A stretch of 64,000 bases of DNA from Progne subis subis. Lineage: Eukaryota > Chordata > Aves > Passeriformes > Hirundinidae. Position numbers and translations under genes: made by a program. The stretch is from positions 1 to 64,000 of the forward strand of contig JAKJHU010000837.1 of assembly GCA_022316685.1 (NCBI GenBank), written 5' to 3'. The notes beneath the pieces are model-generated. The model did not search any database and had not been told where the DNA came from. It saw only the letters and a program-made list of their open reading frames with translations. Position 1 is the stretch's first letter. Each line of letters opens with the position of its first letter. Shown here piece by piece: positions 1-11,259 of this stretch.

Positions 1-180
1 TGAGAAGAACAACGATGGGTGAGGGGACTGGAACACAAGTGCTGTGAGGAGAACCTGAGGAAGCTGGGATTGTTTATCCTGAAGAAGAGCCTCAAGGGAG
101 GCATGGCAGTGTCAGGGTACAAGTTGGACTTGATGATCTCCAAGGTGTTCTCCAACCTTGCTGATTCTGTGATCCTCTGA
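1..180 (+). mobile_element. CR1 LINE 3' end
   Basis: The sequence matches the remembered 3' end of avian CR1: the 'ggttggacttgatgat' type motif followed by 'ttctccaacc' and the terminal octamer-like tail 'gattctgtgatcctctga'. It carries the internal deletion typical of a local subfamily, in which the 'gaggctcagg' part runs almost straight into the 'gtgtcaggg' part. The 5' side runs off the window. The same CR1 tail abuts the next block in three other places. Confidence 0.85.
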
Positions 181-1250
181 ATCCACCCTTGCAGCAGTTG
201 CAGGATGAGCCATGGGCCTCCTCTCCAGAAGGTCCAGCTGCCCAGGTCCCTCAGCTTCTCCTCACAGCCCCAAAGCCCATCCTGTCAGTCCTGCAGAGCC
301 TCTGCACCTCTTCCTCCTTGCCCAGAACAGGGAGCCCCAGAGCCAGACACAGCAGCCCAGATGTGCCTGCCGGCCTGTGGTGCCTCTGGCAAGGGAGCAG
401 CAGGAGGCTCTGTAGGAGCCTGCAGACAATTCCTGAAGCACTTGGAGGATGATCCTGCTACCCAGGAGACCTTTCCATGGTGCTGGTAACTCAGGAACTG
501 AAATGGGGAGTGGAGACAGGGAGGAAAGGGTAACCAGGGATGGGCTGTTTGCAGGGGCAAGAGGAAAACATTTGTAAAAGGAAGAGTAAAAAAAGCCAAG
601 GTGAGGCAAAGGAAATGCTCAAGGGAGTTTGGAGGTGGCTGCCAGGCAGCCCTGGCTCTGAGCAACAACGTCTGCAGTGGCACAGGAAACTCACAGCTCA
701 TGGGAACAAACTTTCTGGCTGACTTCAGAGGCCACCACAAACCTGAGTGGTTTCCCTGCTGTCCCCCAGCCCTTCCTGGCCCCATGGGCTGATGGCATTT
801 GTGCTCCCTCAGGTTCATCTCCCCACACCAACACCATGGGGGTGCTCACGCCTGCTCTGGGCAGTGCAAACAGGGGCTCCTGAGCCAGTGCTGCCATGTC
901 TGTGCCTGCAAGGATGCGGCACCTGTGTGAGCTGGGGGAGGTCAGGGCTGCAGAGGGGGGATGTTGTTGGCAGGTGCATGAGGACGCTCTGGGACGCTGC
1001 CCTGGGGTGTCCAGCGCAGTGGGGATGGATCAGCCCCTGCTCTGCTGCTCCTTCCCATCTCCCCCAGGCGCCTTGCAGAGCCCCAGCCATGCTGTTTGCC
1101 CCCAGCCTGCCCACGACCACCCTGGGGCTGCTCACGGGGCTTTTCTCTGCTGAGCATTGGCCTGGGCATGTTCTGGAGAGAGCCTGGGCAAGGAGCCTCA
1201 AGCCCTGTCTTGCCATGCAAGATGTAACAAAAAAAATATATTCTATTACC
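181..1250 (+). repeat. low-copy duplicated block 'alpha', copy 1
   Basis: A GC-rich stretch of about 1.07 kb with no convincing reading frame. It recurs at 18350-19290 (+), 35040-36118 (-) and 60110-61165 (-), with truncated ends at 17640-17776 and 36680-36815. In every full copy one side abuts a CR1 tail and the other runs into 'caagccctgtcttgcaatgc'. Three of the four full copies then lead into an LTR. Overlapping open frames on both strands are composition-driven and differ among copies. I do not recognise a gene here. It may be an unrecognised part of a long retroviral element or a plain segmental duplication. Confidence 0.7.
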
Positions 1251-1945
1251 ATCTGTTAAAACCAGGAGGGCAGGTTGTTTATCTCTTCCATGACCCATTC
1301 ATTCCTCATATCTCTGAGGGGGATCTTCTCTTAATGGCACAGCTGTTAAAACCAGATGGGGCAGTGTTCTTTATCTCTTCCACACCCCATCCTCCCTCCA
1401 GGGAGATATCTTCTGTTAATGGGCCATTGCCTCTCACTGCATGACTGATAAAATTACATCATCCCATTGTGAGATGCTCCACCCAGAGGGAGGAGCCAAG
1501 CATTCCCACCTGGATATAAACTGAGATTTAAATCACCAGGAGCAGCCTGGTTTCCACTGGATTCCCAGAGGAAGACCAGACTCATCTACACCACCGCTGG
1601 ACCTCTAAAGGAAAACTACACACTTCTACAAGATCATTGCTTCAACAAAACCACTGTCACTCCAGGAGGACTGCAGCTACGATTTGATTGCACTGCTAGC
1701 AACACCCTGACTACCCAGGTGTCAGGTTAGATTCTGTCTTATTTTTGGGCTTTTTTGGTGGTGGTGTTTTTTACTACTGCACTTTTAGTTTAATTTTATT
1801 GAAGAACTGATATTCCTATTGCCATGTCTTTACTTGGAAGCCCGTTAATTTCAAAACTATAATTCGAAGAGAGGAGGTTTGTATTTTCCATTTCATGGGA
1901 GGCTCCTGCCTTCCGTAGCAGACCCCTGTCTTGCCAGCCCAAGAG
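1250..1945 (+). mobile_element. solo LTR (ERVL-like passerine family), copy 1
   Basis: The block carries two imperfect repeats of 'cttccatgaccca' in its U3-like part. A TATA-like 'ggatataaactgag' follows near 1513, then an R/U5-like stretch with 'gaagaactg..attcctattgcc'. It ends near a degenerate 'ctgtcttgccagccca' that resembles the inverted terminus TGTCTTGG..CCAAGACA of a common passerine LTR family. Orientation is inferred from the TATA position. Copies are at 19290-19985 (+) and 59328-60110 (-), each just upstream of a zinc-finger gene copy. U3-like fragments also occur near 17090-17290 and 37190-37400. The family name is from memory and uncertain. Confidence 0.65.
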
Positions 1946-2525
1946 AGGGGGAGCTCGGCTCAGATATCCTGAGTGGTCCCTGGGTTGGGTTTTTTTGGTT
2001 GGAGATGTTTGGAGAAGTAAGAACTCCAAAGCTGGGTGGAAAATGCCCCTTGGGGGGACATTGGGGGTCCCAGTGGTGGCTGCTGGCAGAGGCAGCCTGG
2101 AGGAGCAGAGCCCTGTGTCCCCCAGGACCCCAGATGCTGGGGAGCACTGCAATTTGCAGGACCCTCAACAGCTTGGAGAGGGGCAGGGGGTACTCCTTGG
2201 AGCCCCTGCACCCCAAAGCAGAGAATAACGGGAGAAGGGACCCTGGGAACCCAAAACCCCCAGCATTCATAAATAGAAAATGGAAAAGGGGGGAGCTCTT
2301 CAGATTCTTGGGATTCTCAGCAGCCTGGGGAGGGCAGGGAGACCAGTGACAGGAAACTCCAGAAAGGAATTTTCAGGGCTGCTCTTGGTGTTTGATAGGC
2401 TATTAGGGACTCGAGATGTCTGGTGACTTGTAGAGATGGACTTGAGTAGAGGGACATTCAAACTCAACATACTCATCCCTTGCTTTTGCCCAAACCAGGA
2501 TTTCCCATTCCCAAACCTTGTCCGG
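1946..2525 (+). other. upstream / 5' UTR region of zinc-finger copy 1
   Basis: About 580 bp conserved in the other two zinc-finger copies (19986-20543 and, reversed, 58659-59327). It contains no open gene. A polypyrimidine stretch followed by 'cccaaaccag' near 2500 is a plausible splice acceptor just before the start-codon exon. The transcript therefore probably begins further upstream, possibly in the LTR. Confidence 0.45.
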
Positions 2526-3683
<1,158 letters not shown>

Positions 3684-4065
3684 GGGAAGTCCTGTGAATG
3701 CCCCGACTGTGGGGAAAGCTTCCTGCACTGCTCCAACTCCATCCCCCATCAGGGGACCCACATTGCAAAGACACTGGGCTGGTGGTCATTTAGATTGGTG
3801 GTTCATGATATTCTTTTGATTCATCTTCCTCCCTTTTAAACCAGCAAAATTGGGCTGAAAATCAACAAGTTGATCAAAGGCATCTCAATGCTCGCTTTTT
3901 ACTTGTGTTTCTAAAGAATCTGGCAATCCAGATGATACTTGGGAGGATTTGGGGGTATTTGGTGTGGTTGTCTCCATTTCTTATCGCTCAAAGAGACAAG
4001 AGGGTATGATCTGTCACCTCAAAAACACTCATTGCCAATGAAAACTACTCAATCCCACCCCAAAA
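3684..4065 (+). other. 3' flank of zinc-finger copy 1 with a relic finger
   Basis: Directly after the stop codon, 3690-3765 still reads as a decayed finger: two cysteines in C-P-D-C-G spacing, an F, then two histidines. An ancestral protein was therefore one finger longer. The rest (3766-4065) is AT-richer, with no gene, and is nearly identical to 21765-22065. Confidence 0.6.
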
Positions 4066-4640
4066 TTATTTAATTCCTCAGCCCCTCAGTGTGGAATGGG
4101 GTTGGAAAGGGGTTGGGCAAAGTGGGATGCAGATCAGGAGGGGTGAGGTGAGCATTGGGTGGGCAGGATGGGTGGGATGGGGATTGGAGGGGTGGGATGG
4201 GAGAAATAGGGCTTGGGAAGGGGTCTTGATGTCCAGGAGAGCTGGGATGGGTTTGGGTGGGGATTGCAGGGTGTGGTGAAGTCTGGAATGAGACACCCAC
4301 AGGTCTGGGATGATGAAGGGAGGGGGAACCTGTTCTTGAGTGAGTTTTTGGGTATTCCATGTTCTTGAAGGGATTTTGGTGCATCCCAGGTTTCTGAGGT
4401 AGTTTTGGGATGGTCACTGCCTCAGCCCCAGCCGTTGCAGCCTCTGGTGCAGCCCCAAAGTGGCTGCCAAGCCCCTGGCACCCTGAAAACCCCACCTGTG
4501 AGAGGGGCCAGAGCAGGTGAGGCTGTGACACGGCTGTGACCCTGACACGTCCCACGGCCCGGAGCTCACAGCAGCTGAGATGGCACTGGATCCAAGGCCC
4601 ATTTGTGGATCTCTCTCTCTCTCTTCTCCTGACTTCCTCT
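4066..4640 (+). repeat. G-rich duplicated block, copy 1
   Basis: A G-rich + strand with many 'tgggatggg' and 'gggtggg' runs at 4090-4280, then a mixed-composition tail that ends in a short (CT)n at about 4610-4623. It is repeated at 22066-22630. Proline-rich open frames on the minus strand are the complement of the G-runs and differ between copies, so I do not call a gene. It may be the distal 3' flank of the zinc-finger unit. Confidence 0.5.
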
Positions 4641-5215
4641 TCTCAAAATCTGGATAACTTAAAGTTGTAGGGTTTAGAGTTTTCTGAGTCAGTGGTTTGT
4701 GAAGTGCCTTACCATAATTGCAGGTTTAATAGAAGTTATAAGCAAAGTTAATACTATTCCTCTGTAAATGGTTAAGTCATAGTTTCTAAGTTCGGATAAA
4801 TACTGTCAAGTGCTGTTCTTTTGCTAAACTGTGAAGTTGAAGGTGTAAGTTCAGGTTTGGGTATAAGTCAAGTCCTGTTAAGCTGGAGCTCTGTGACGCT
4901 TTTTGGCCGTGTTCCTTTTATCCTTGCCCTCACTGTGCTCTTGTCACAAACACACTGGGACAGTCCTCGGTTCGTTTCTGGTTTGATTGCTTGGATTTTG
5001 TTTGGTGCTGTTGTTGCTTTCCTTCCTTGCTGTACCTGAAGTGTCCAGTCATGGAGAGAGTGACTCTTGAAAGGAACTTTGGGGGCTGGGCCTTTTGTGG
5101 ACATTTTCCATATCTGCCCCTTGGAGGCCTCCAATAAAGATCAGCCTTTCTACTACCTCCTCTATAATATTATCTCCAAGGCTGTTACTTTATTTCTGGG
5201 TTCTTGAAGGCATCA
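4641..5215 (+). mobile_element. LTR-like element with poly(A) signal, copy 1
   Basis: The stretch contains 'ccttttatcc' upstream of an AATAAA at 5133-5138, then 'cttactttatttctggg' and an end near 'gaaggcatca'. This resembles the R/U5 end of an avian ERVK-type LTR as I remember it. The partner at 22640-23310 has an extra segment of about 80 bp (23083-23162). The 5' boundary is not defined. Confidence 0.45.
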
Positions 5216-5455
5216 ACACAGCCGGGCCTCATGGCACCAAAAGAGCTCTGTGACACAAGGACATCTTGGGGAACCAAGTGTCCACTGCAAACACAGCGGG
5301 GCCTCATGGAAGCCAGGTGCCACTTGGATAGTGCCAGGGCACGTGGAGCTCAGTGTCCACTGTGACACAGCACAGCCCATGGAACCCAGCAGAACACTGT
5401 GACAACAGGGAATCTCATGGATGCAAGGCTCTACTTGGGCAAAGTGGGGCCTCCT
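5216..5455 (+). repeat. degenerate minisatellite, copy 1
   Basis: Repeats of the form 'ggcctcatgg-a-cc..' and 'ctgtgacac' with an irregular spacing near 40-45 bp. Relatives lie at 23310-23540, 26095-26360, 43790-44125, 54480-54740 and 61786-62680. Here it directly precedes an olfactory receptor 3' fragment. Confidence 0.6.
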
Positions 5456-5462
5456 AGGACAC

Positions 5463-5700
5463 ACAGCCTTTTCCACGTGCCTCCCTTGCCTTGTTGTTGT
5501 GTCCTTGTTTGTCAGCAGTGGTTTATTTGCCCACCTGAAGCCCCCCTCCATCTCCTCCCCATCCCTGGATCTGGCCCTGTCAGTTCTGTACTCGCTGGTG
5601 CCTCCAGCCCTGAACCCCCTCATCTCCAGCCTGAGGGATAAGAGACTCGTGGAGTCCATGAGGGAACTGCTGGCTGGATTTCAGAAGCAAAAACCTGCCT
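5463..5700 (+). pseudogene. olfactory receptor 3' fragment (OR14-like)
   Basis: A single frame covers the last two transmembrane segments of an olfactory receptor: AFSTCLP (TM6 start), a loop with SISSPSLDLALSVLYS, and PALNPLISSLRD in place of the usual PALNPLIYSLRN (TM7 end). It matches the C-terminal third of the intact receptor at 45312-46247 (-). The N-terminal two thirds are absent, replaced upstream by the minisatellite. It cannot encode a seven-helix receptor. A shorter equivalent is at 23550-23597. Confidence 0.85.
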
Positions 5701-6300
5701 CTTTTCTTCTGCAGAACCTTCTGAATATAACTTATTTCAATCTCAGACTTTGTGTCCTTTTTTTTCATTTTTGCACTTTTTAAATACATTCCTACTGTTA
5801 TGTTTTCCACAAACGAATGTCACTACTCACAGCATTTCTACATGAGTATCTGCCATTATTCGGTATCTCTATGACTTGCAGAAGTTTTGTTCCCTATGCA
5901 ACTGAATAAAATAATGATCTTTTGCAGATGGGAAGGAAAGAGGCTCACAGCAGAGCCAGCACAGACAGGGACAAGGGCCCTGGCTCTTTCCACATCTGCT
6001 CTTCCCAGCTCCACACTCCCCTTCCCAGCCCTTCTGTGGGTGCAAGGCCGGAGTGCTCGGGCAGTTTGGTCACTGTCCTGCTGCATGTCCGTGCTGTGAC
6101 CATCCTCCTCAGCAAGGGCCTCAAAAAGCAAAGGCCACATGTGTAAGGACAGAAATAACATCTGAGATCAATTCTCTACTTCCCATCAGCAGACAATGTC
6201 CAGCCAGCTCCTGGCAGGAAAGGATGGAGTACATGTCCTTTGTGCTTGGCATGAGAAATGTCTCAATAATAAATAACATCCAAAGCCCTCACCGCCACCC
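5701..6300. other. unassigned intergenic stretch
   Basis: Mixed-composition sequence in which I see no gene, RNA or clear repeat boundary. Confidence 0.3.
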
Positions 6301-6890
6301 CCATTGCCCTTCTTTCCCCTCAGTTTATTGCTGACCATGACGTCACAAGGAATGGGAGCTCCCTTGGGTCAGCCCAGCCCAGCTGTCCTCTCCCTGTGCC
6401 CTCAGGAACACTTTCCCACCCCCAGCCCATTGGATGGGGGGTGTCAGACATGCCCTGGGCAGAGGTCAGGGCAGGGCTGGCCATGTCAGGGCAGAGCCAG
6501 GGGGGCAGCGAGATGGGAGTGTGCAGCAGCTGTGGGACAGGGCAGGACAAGCTGTGCTGGACATGGCCAAGGGCCCTGGCAGGGCTGGCAGTGCCCAGGA
6601 GAAGCCAAGTCCTGGTGTCCTGGGGCACAGCAGCCTCTGTGCCACCAAGGGCTGTGAGGAGACACCTTGTCCTGAGGCCCTGGGGCCTCCTGGCACAGCC
6701 CCAGCAAGGCTGGGCACTGTCAGCCCCTTGTGCTGCCCTCAGCATCCCCCTCACATGCCAGTGGCCTCAAGGATGTGCTGGAAGGAGTCCCTGGGGAGCC
6801 TTGGTCAGCAATGGCCCTGGGGGGCTCCTGAATGCTCCCAGGGACTGCAGGTTTTTCAAAGGACTTTGGGTTTTGCTTTTGCCTTGGTGT
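6301..6890 (+). repeat. duplicated block 'beta', copy 1
   Basis: A GC-rich block with counterparts at about 30575-31270 (-) and 47650-48497 (+). The three are highly similar, for example around 'ggctgtgaggagacaccttg'. Open frames occur on both strands but are not conserved in frame among copies, so no gene is called. It is always followed by the 147-bp tandem repeat. Confidence 0.65.
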
Positions 6891-7335
6891 CTCTGAGAGG
6901 TTTGTGCAATCATGGGCTCCAATTATCTGCTTTAATTAGTCCCTTGAGAGGCTTTGTGGGTAATGAAACTCAGTGGGGCTCATTAATGCTTCAAGGTACT
7001 TCAGTTGTTTTAAGGTACTTGGGGTTTCCCTTTTAAAACTGACTCTGTGAGAAGTTTGTGCCATCATGGCCTCCAATTATCTACTTTAACAAGTCCCTTG
7101 GGATTCTTAGTCAGTAAAAACACTCAGTGGATGTCATTAATACTTCAGGATACTCAAGATTTATTAAAGAACTCTCTTTAACACTGAATCTGAGAGGTTT
7201 GTTAAATCATGTCCTCTAAGTTTCTGCTTTAATGAGTCCCTTGAGATTCTTAACCAGTAACAACACTCAGTGGGGCTCATTAAGACTTCAAGGTACTCAG
7301 GGGTAGTTTAAGTACTCCTTTGTGCCACTGAGTCT
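6891..7335 (+). repeat. tandem repeat, ~147-bp unit, three units
   Basis: Units start at about 6891, 7043 and 7188 with 'ctctgagaggtttgtgcaat' or close variants. Each contains 'ccaattatctgctttaa', 'agtcccttgag' and 'ctcattaa.cttcaagg'. Spacing is 145-152 bp. A fourth unit begins at about 7333 and is cut by the retroviral 5' LTR. Arrays of the same unit lie at about 29930-30575 (-) and 48498-49170 (+). Confidence 0.8.
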
Positions 7336-7929
7336 TGTTATAAATAAATTCTATTCAAATAATCTATGTTTTAGTTACTTATTTGTTAAGTAATTCCGTT
7401 AAGATTGTTAATGCTATTTCTGTATAAAGAATTTGCCTTATTCCTGTTTTAATACTGATTTATCACCTTATTTACTTGTTTGTTAATTAAGAATTCACCT
7501 TATTACCTGTATCTCTGCTCCCATTTGCCGGATAGTGTCTGAATATGCAAATAAAAAGAACACTGGAATTCTGGGAACACTCAGAACAAGAGTACCAAAG
7601 TAAAATCCAGGACTGTAGTCGCATTTTAGACTAGTGCAAGAAGTACGGGGGTCCGCCGAAGCAGCTTTATTTAGTCGCCGTGACCTGAGAAGGAGTCCCC
7701 CATCGCTGGATGACCCCTGATCAGCGACGCGAAACGGACTCCCCGGCAAGGGAAAAAGCCCGTGAGGGGGGGTGGGAGTCCCCAGCTTTGCTGTGAAGCG
7801 AAGCTGTGTGTACCTCCTCCTCCACGTTGCCAAGGGAGCAAGCAAGCTCTCCCCCAAGGCCAAGCTTGATAATAAAGAAACATACAAAACCGCAAGTCTC
7901 TGACTCTCTATTATATTTTTTCCAGAACA
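7336..7929 (+). mobile_element. 5' LTR of the provirus
   Basis: 594 bp, beginning 'tgttataaataaatt' and ending 'ccagaaca'. An octamer motif ATGCAAAT (7545-7552) overlaps a TATA-like 'ataaaaag' (7551-7558). A poly(A) signal AATAAA is at 7871-7876. Compared with the 3' LTR it lacks about 17 bp near 7575-7590. Confidence 0.95.
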
Positions 7930-7934
7930 ATTTT

Positions 7935-7954
7935 TGGGGGCTCGTCCACGGGAT
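7935..7954 (+). other. primer-binding site, tRNA-Pro-like
   Basis: The first 13 bases match the proline-tRNA primer site used by gammaretroviruses (remembered 18-mer). Two extra bases (7948-7949) then precede the final GGGAT. It lies five bases after the 5' LTR. Confidence 0.8.
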
Positions 7955-9247
7955 CTGGCCACGCCTGAAGAGGGACCGAGGACGGGACGGCCGCTCGCCC
8001 TTCGGACCTCCGGGACAGCTGGACAAGCGGGAGCAGCCTGGGACCGGCAACGAGGAGGAGCGCCGGAGGGTGAGCATTCCGGCGGCGGGTAAAGGAGACG
8101 TGCGAGTGGGAGTGTGAGAGTCGGGGGCCGGCAGCTCGGACCCCCGGAACTGAGTGTGGACCCCTCGGTACTGCGGTTTCGGACCCGCGAGGGGGCCGGC
8201 CAGGAAAAGGGGGAGCGAGAGAATAATGAGTGAGGCGTCTCCTTAGGGGCAGAAAGACCCCCCCGGGCGTGCAGGGGAAAACAGAGTGTGAGTGGCACGC
8301 ATTAGGGGCAGAAAGACCCCCCCCTGGGCGTGCAGGGGAAAACAGTGTGAGTGGCACGCATTGGGGGCAGGTCCCCCCCCTTAAAGGCTAGAGTAGCCTA
8401 GGAGGGTTTAGAGTCCCTGGAGGGGCGGGAAAACCGTACCAGGGTTGACAGGGTGTCCCCAAACACTGCGGGTGCCGAGAGCTCATGAGAGTCCCTGCTT
8501 CCCAGGACTGAGCCAGACGCACCGGAGAGGGTGTGCTGCCGCGGTCTCAGGGAGGAGGCCGTAAACCCATAGCCCGAGGACACCGGGGTGGGGAGTCAAT
8601 GTAGAGGCAAGGCGGGCATCCTGCACACACACACTCATCCCTCTTGCCGAGGCTGCTTCGTTGGGGAGAAGTAGTCAAGCCAGTCCTGGTGGAAGGCAAA
8701 GGGGTCGGGCCCTGCTGGGGTTGATCCTTGGAAACAAGGAAGGGATACCCCCCCAGGTAACCCGTGCGGAGTCTTGACCTCTTACCTCCGTTTCAAAAAG
8801 TGAAGAGGGGGACTGTACTAGTAGCAGGGCAGTCTAGTCCGGGGTTCGGACTGAAGGTGTCCGGCCCGGCGGGGGCTAAGGCGTGGGAAGGCCCTGAGGC
8901 CCGGAAGGGGATGCCAGTACTAGGGACCCTGTCGTGCGCCGCAAAGCGTGTCCAGAGTCTCAGGGGTGAGGCAAGGCGCGGGGGTACATAGGGGGTGAGG
9001 TCATTAGGACTCACCTCAAAGGGGTCAGAAGAGAGTCTGAGCCCCTGGTGTAAGTAAAGTGTGAGCGTCCAAGGAAGTGAAGAAGGTTAGAGAAAGTGAG
9101 TAGAAAGAGAGAATTTGTTCCCTAATGAAAGCAAAAGTGTAGGAAAGAGTAGAAAAGCATAAAGTTTAGGAGTTTTATGTTGAAGTGTTCAAGAATTAAG
9201 TCAGGAGATTTGAAGTAAAGGGAGAAAAGCTGAAGAATTTTTTTTTG

Positions 9248-9284
<37 letters not shown>

Positions 9285-9336
9285 TGTTGCCAGTCAGTAA
9301 AGGGCACCTTTGAAATTTTTTTTCAGTTTAAAGAAA
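7955..9336 (+). other. provirus leader, with tandem repeat and poly(A) run
   Basis: A long GC-rich untranslated leader of about 1.38 kb. At 8243-8370 a unit of about 59-60 bp ('aggggcagaaagac..', 'ggcacgcatt') is repeated twice plus a partial third. A run of 32 A lies at 9251-9282 just before gag. It presumably holds packaging signals, but none can be pinpointed. Confidence 0.7.
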
Positions 9337-11259
9337 ATGGGACAATGTACTAGTAAGAAAAAGAAATCCCAAAAGGAGAATAACAAAGTAAAGAGTATTC
9401 CACCCGGTAGTCCCTTAGAACAACTTTTAGCTAAATGGGATTCTTTAGAGGCCACAAAAGGACTAGATCAGGTTAAAATGGTGTTTTATTGCACAGAAGT
9501 CTGGCCAAAATTAAAATTACCAGGAGAGTGGCCATGGTTTGGAACACATGATGAGTGGATGTGCTATCAGTTAAACCTACCTAAGAACTCAGGAAGATCC
9601 AGACGTAAACCAGTTAGCTTATGCTGCTTGTTGGCAAAAGAGAGCCACGAGTAAAGAGAATATAAAAGTCTGCAAATTAAAAGAAAAAGTGTGAAAGAAA
9701 AGAACAGAAAGAGGAAAGAACAGAAACTAATCAAAGATGGGACCCTTTAGACCATTTACCCCCTCCAATTTACCCAGAGGTGCCCCAAGTCCCTCAAAAT
9801 CCTGTCCCAGTTCCCCTACTAACTTCCCCGAGTCAAACTCAAACTCCTTCAGAACCCTCTCCTCCTCTTCCCCCAGTGGTTCCATCATCACCCCCCTTAA
9901 CACCTCTCCTCCCCAGTCCTTAGTACCTTCTCCCCCTTCTCTCCCAACAGCCCCTTTGCCACCTCCTTCCAATAGTCAAAGTTCTTTAGCCCCAGTTATA
10001 ACCCCTGCAGTTTCCCAAAACACAACCTCTTCCCTAGCCCCCCTTTCTCCCACAGTACCATCCTCTGTTTCTCCCCCTACAGATTTTACTACCTCCCCCT
10101 CACCTACAGTAATTCCCCTGCCACCTCCTAATTGGGAGTTAACCAAAACCCCTACAGACTCCTGTGAGTCATCCCGTTCTCCTGGAATTCCCCAGGAATT
10201 TAACTCAGCCAGTGTTATCAGTTAATAATGTAAGTGAAGGACCCTATTGTAACACAAGGTCAAAAGCCTTAAAGCCAGAAAAACTTTTTCCCCTCAGGGA
10301 AGTGCCTATGGGAGATTGGAGGAGTGGGATTTGTAAATGCCCCATTAACAGCCTCTGAAGTAAGAGGATTTAAAAAGAGCTAGGAAATTTAGTTGAAGAT
10401 CCCATAGGTATTGCCACACAGGTAGACCAATTCCTTGGGCCCAATGTTTATACATGGGGAGAGTTAAATTCTATATTAAACATCTTGTTCTCCCCTGAGG
10501 AAATACGAATGATTAGAACAGCAAGTATCAGAATCTGGGAAAGGGAAAATAGGTTGGGGCCACCTGGAGATCATAAATTACCGATAACTGACCCAGGGTG
10601 GGACCCAAATCGAGAAGAGGAAAGACAAAATATGAGAGACTATAGGTCCTTGATAGTAAGAGGTATAAGAGAATCTGTCCCCAGAGGAATAATACTAAAT
10701 TAGCTTTTGATGGGTCCCAAGAAAAAGATGAGACTCCTGCCACTTGGCTAAATCGATTAAAAAGAAATTTTCAATTATATTCAAGCATAGACCCTGATAG
10801 TCCTGAGGGACAAGTAATTCTAAAAGTGCAGTTTGTAACAAAGTCATGGCCAGATATACGGAGAAAATTAGAAAAAATTGAAGATTGGCAGGAGAAAAGT
10901 ATTAATGAATTATTAAAAGAAGCCTTAAGAGTTTACCTGAGGAGAGAAGAAGAAAAAGCTAAAGCCAAGGCTCGCATTATGGTAGCTGTAGCAAGAGAAA
11001 GTACTGGAGTAGCAGAAAACCAGAAAAACTCCCCTGGAAATCTAGTGAGGGAGGACCAAGACCCTCATTTAAAGAACCAAAGTCACCCATAGTACCACCG
11101 TGGGTAAATTTAAAAAGAAGTAACCCAGGAGAGAATAGAACTTGTTATTACTGTGGTGAAATAGGGCATTTAAAAAGGGATTGTAAGAAATTATCACTTG
11201 ATGAGGCTATTGCAAGGGAGCAAGATGCCCTGGAGAGGGTGCTGAAAGGGGAGGATTAG
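9337..11259 (+). pseudogene. gag: gag remnant (MA, proline-rich, CA, NC)
   Basis: The retroviral structural polyprotein. It starts MGQC, giving a glycine-2 myristoylation-type start, followed by a lysine-rich patch and a W-P..G-x-W-P matrix signature. The matrix frame breaks near 9590. A proline/serine-rich region (about 9740-10200) is followed by a capsid region whose LFPLREVP motif (near 10290) and WPDIRRKLEKIE motif (near 10848-10880) resemble gammaretroviral CA. The capsid is split over several frames by single-base changes. Nucleocapsid has one CX2CX4HX4C zinc knuckle starting at 11143. The frame closes with TAG at 11257-11259, in frame with protease. It cannot make a full Gag as it stands. 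Confidence 0.9.

Noticed and set aside
189..1260. Protein-coding gene in block alpha
   Set aside because: Frames on both strands overlap and are not conserved among the four copies.
4070..4555. Proline-rich frame of about 160 codons on the minus strand
   Set aside because: It is the complement of G-run repeats, and its length and sequence differ in the duplicate at 22.1-22.6 kb. No domain is seen.
9122..9307. Small protein rich in Phe on the minus strand
   Set aside because: It is the reverse of the 32-base A run in the retroviral leader.
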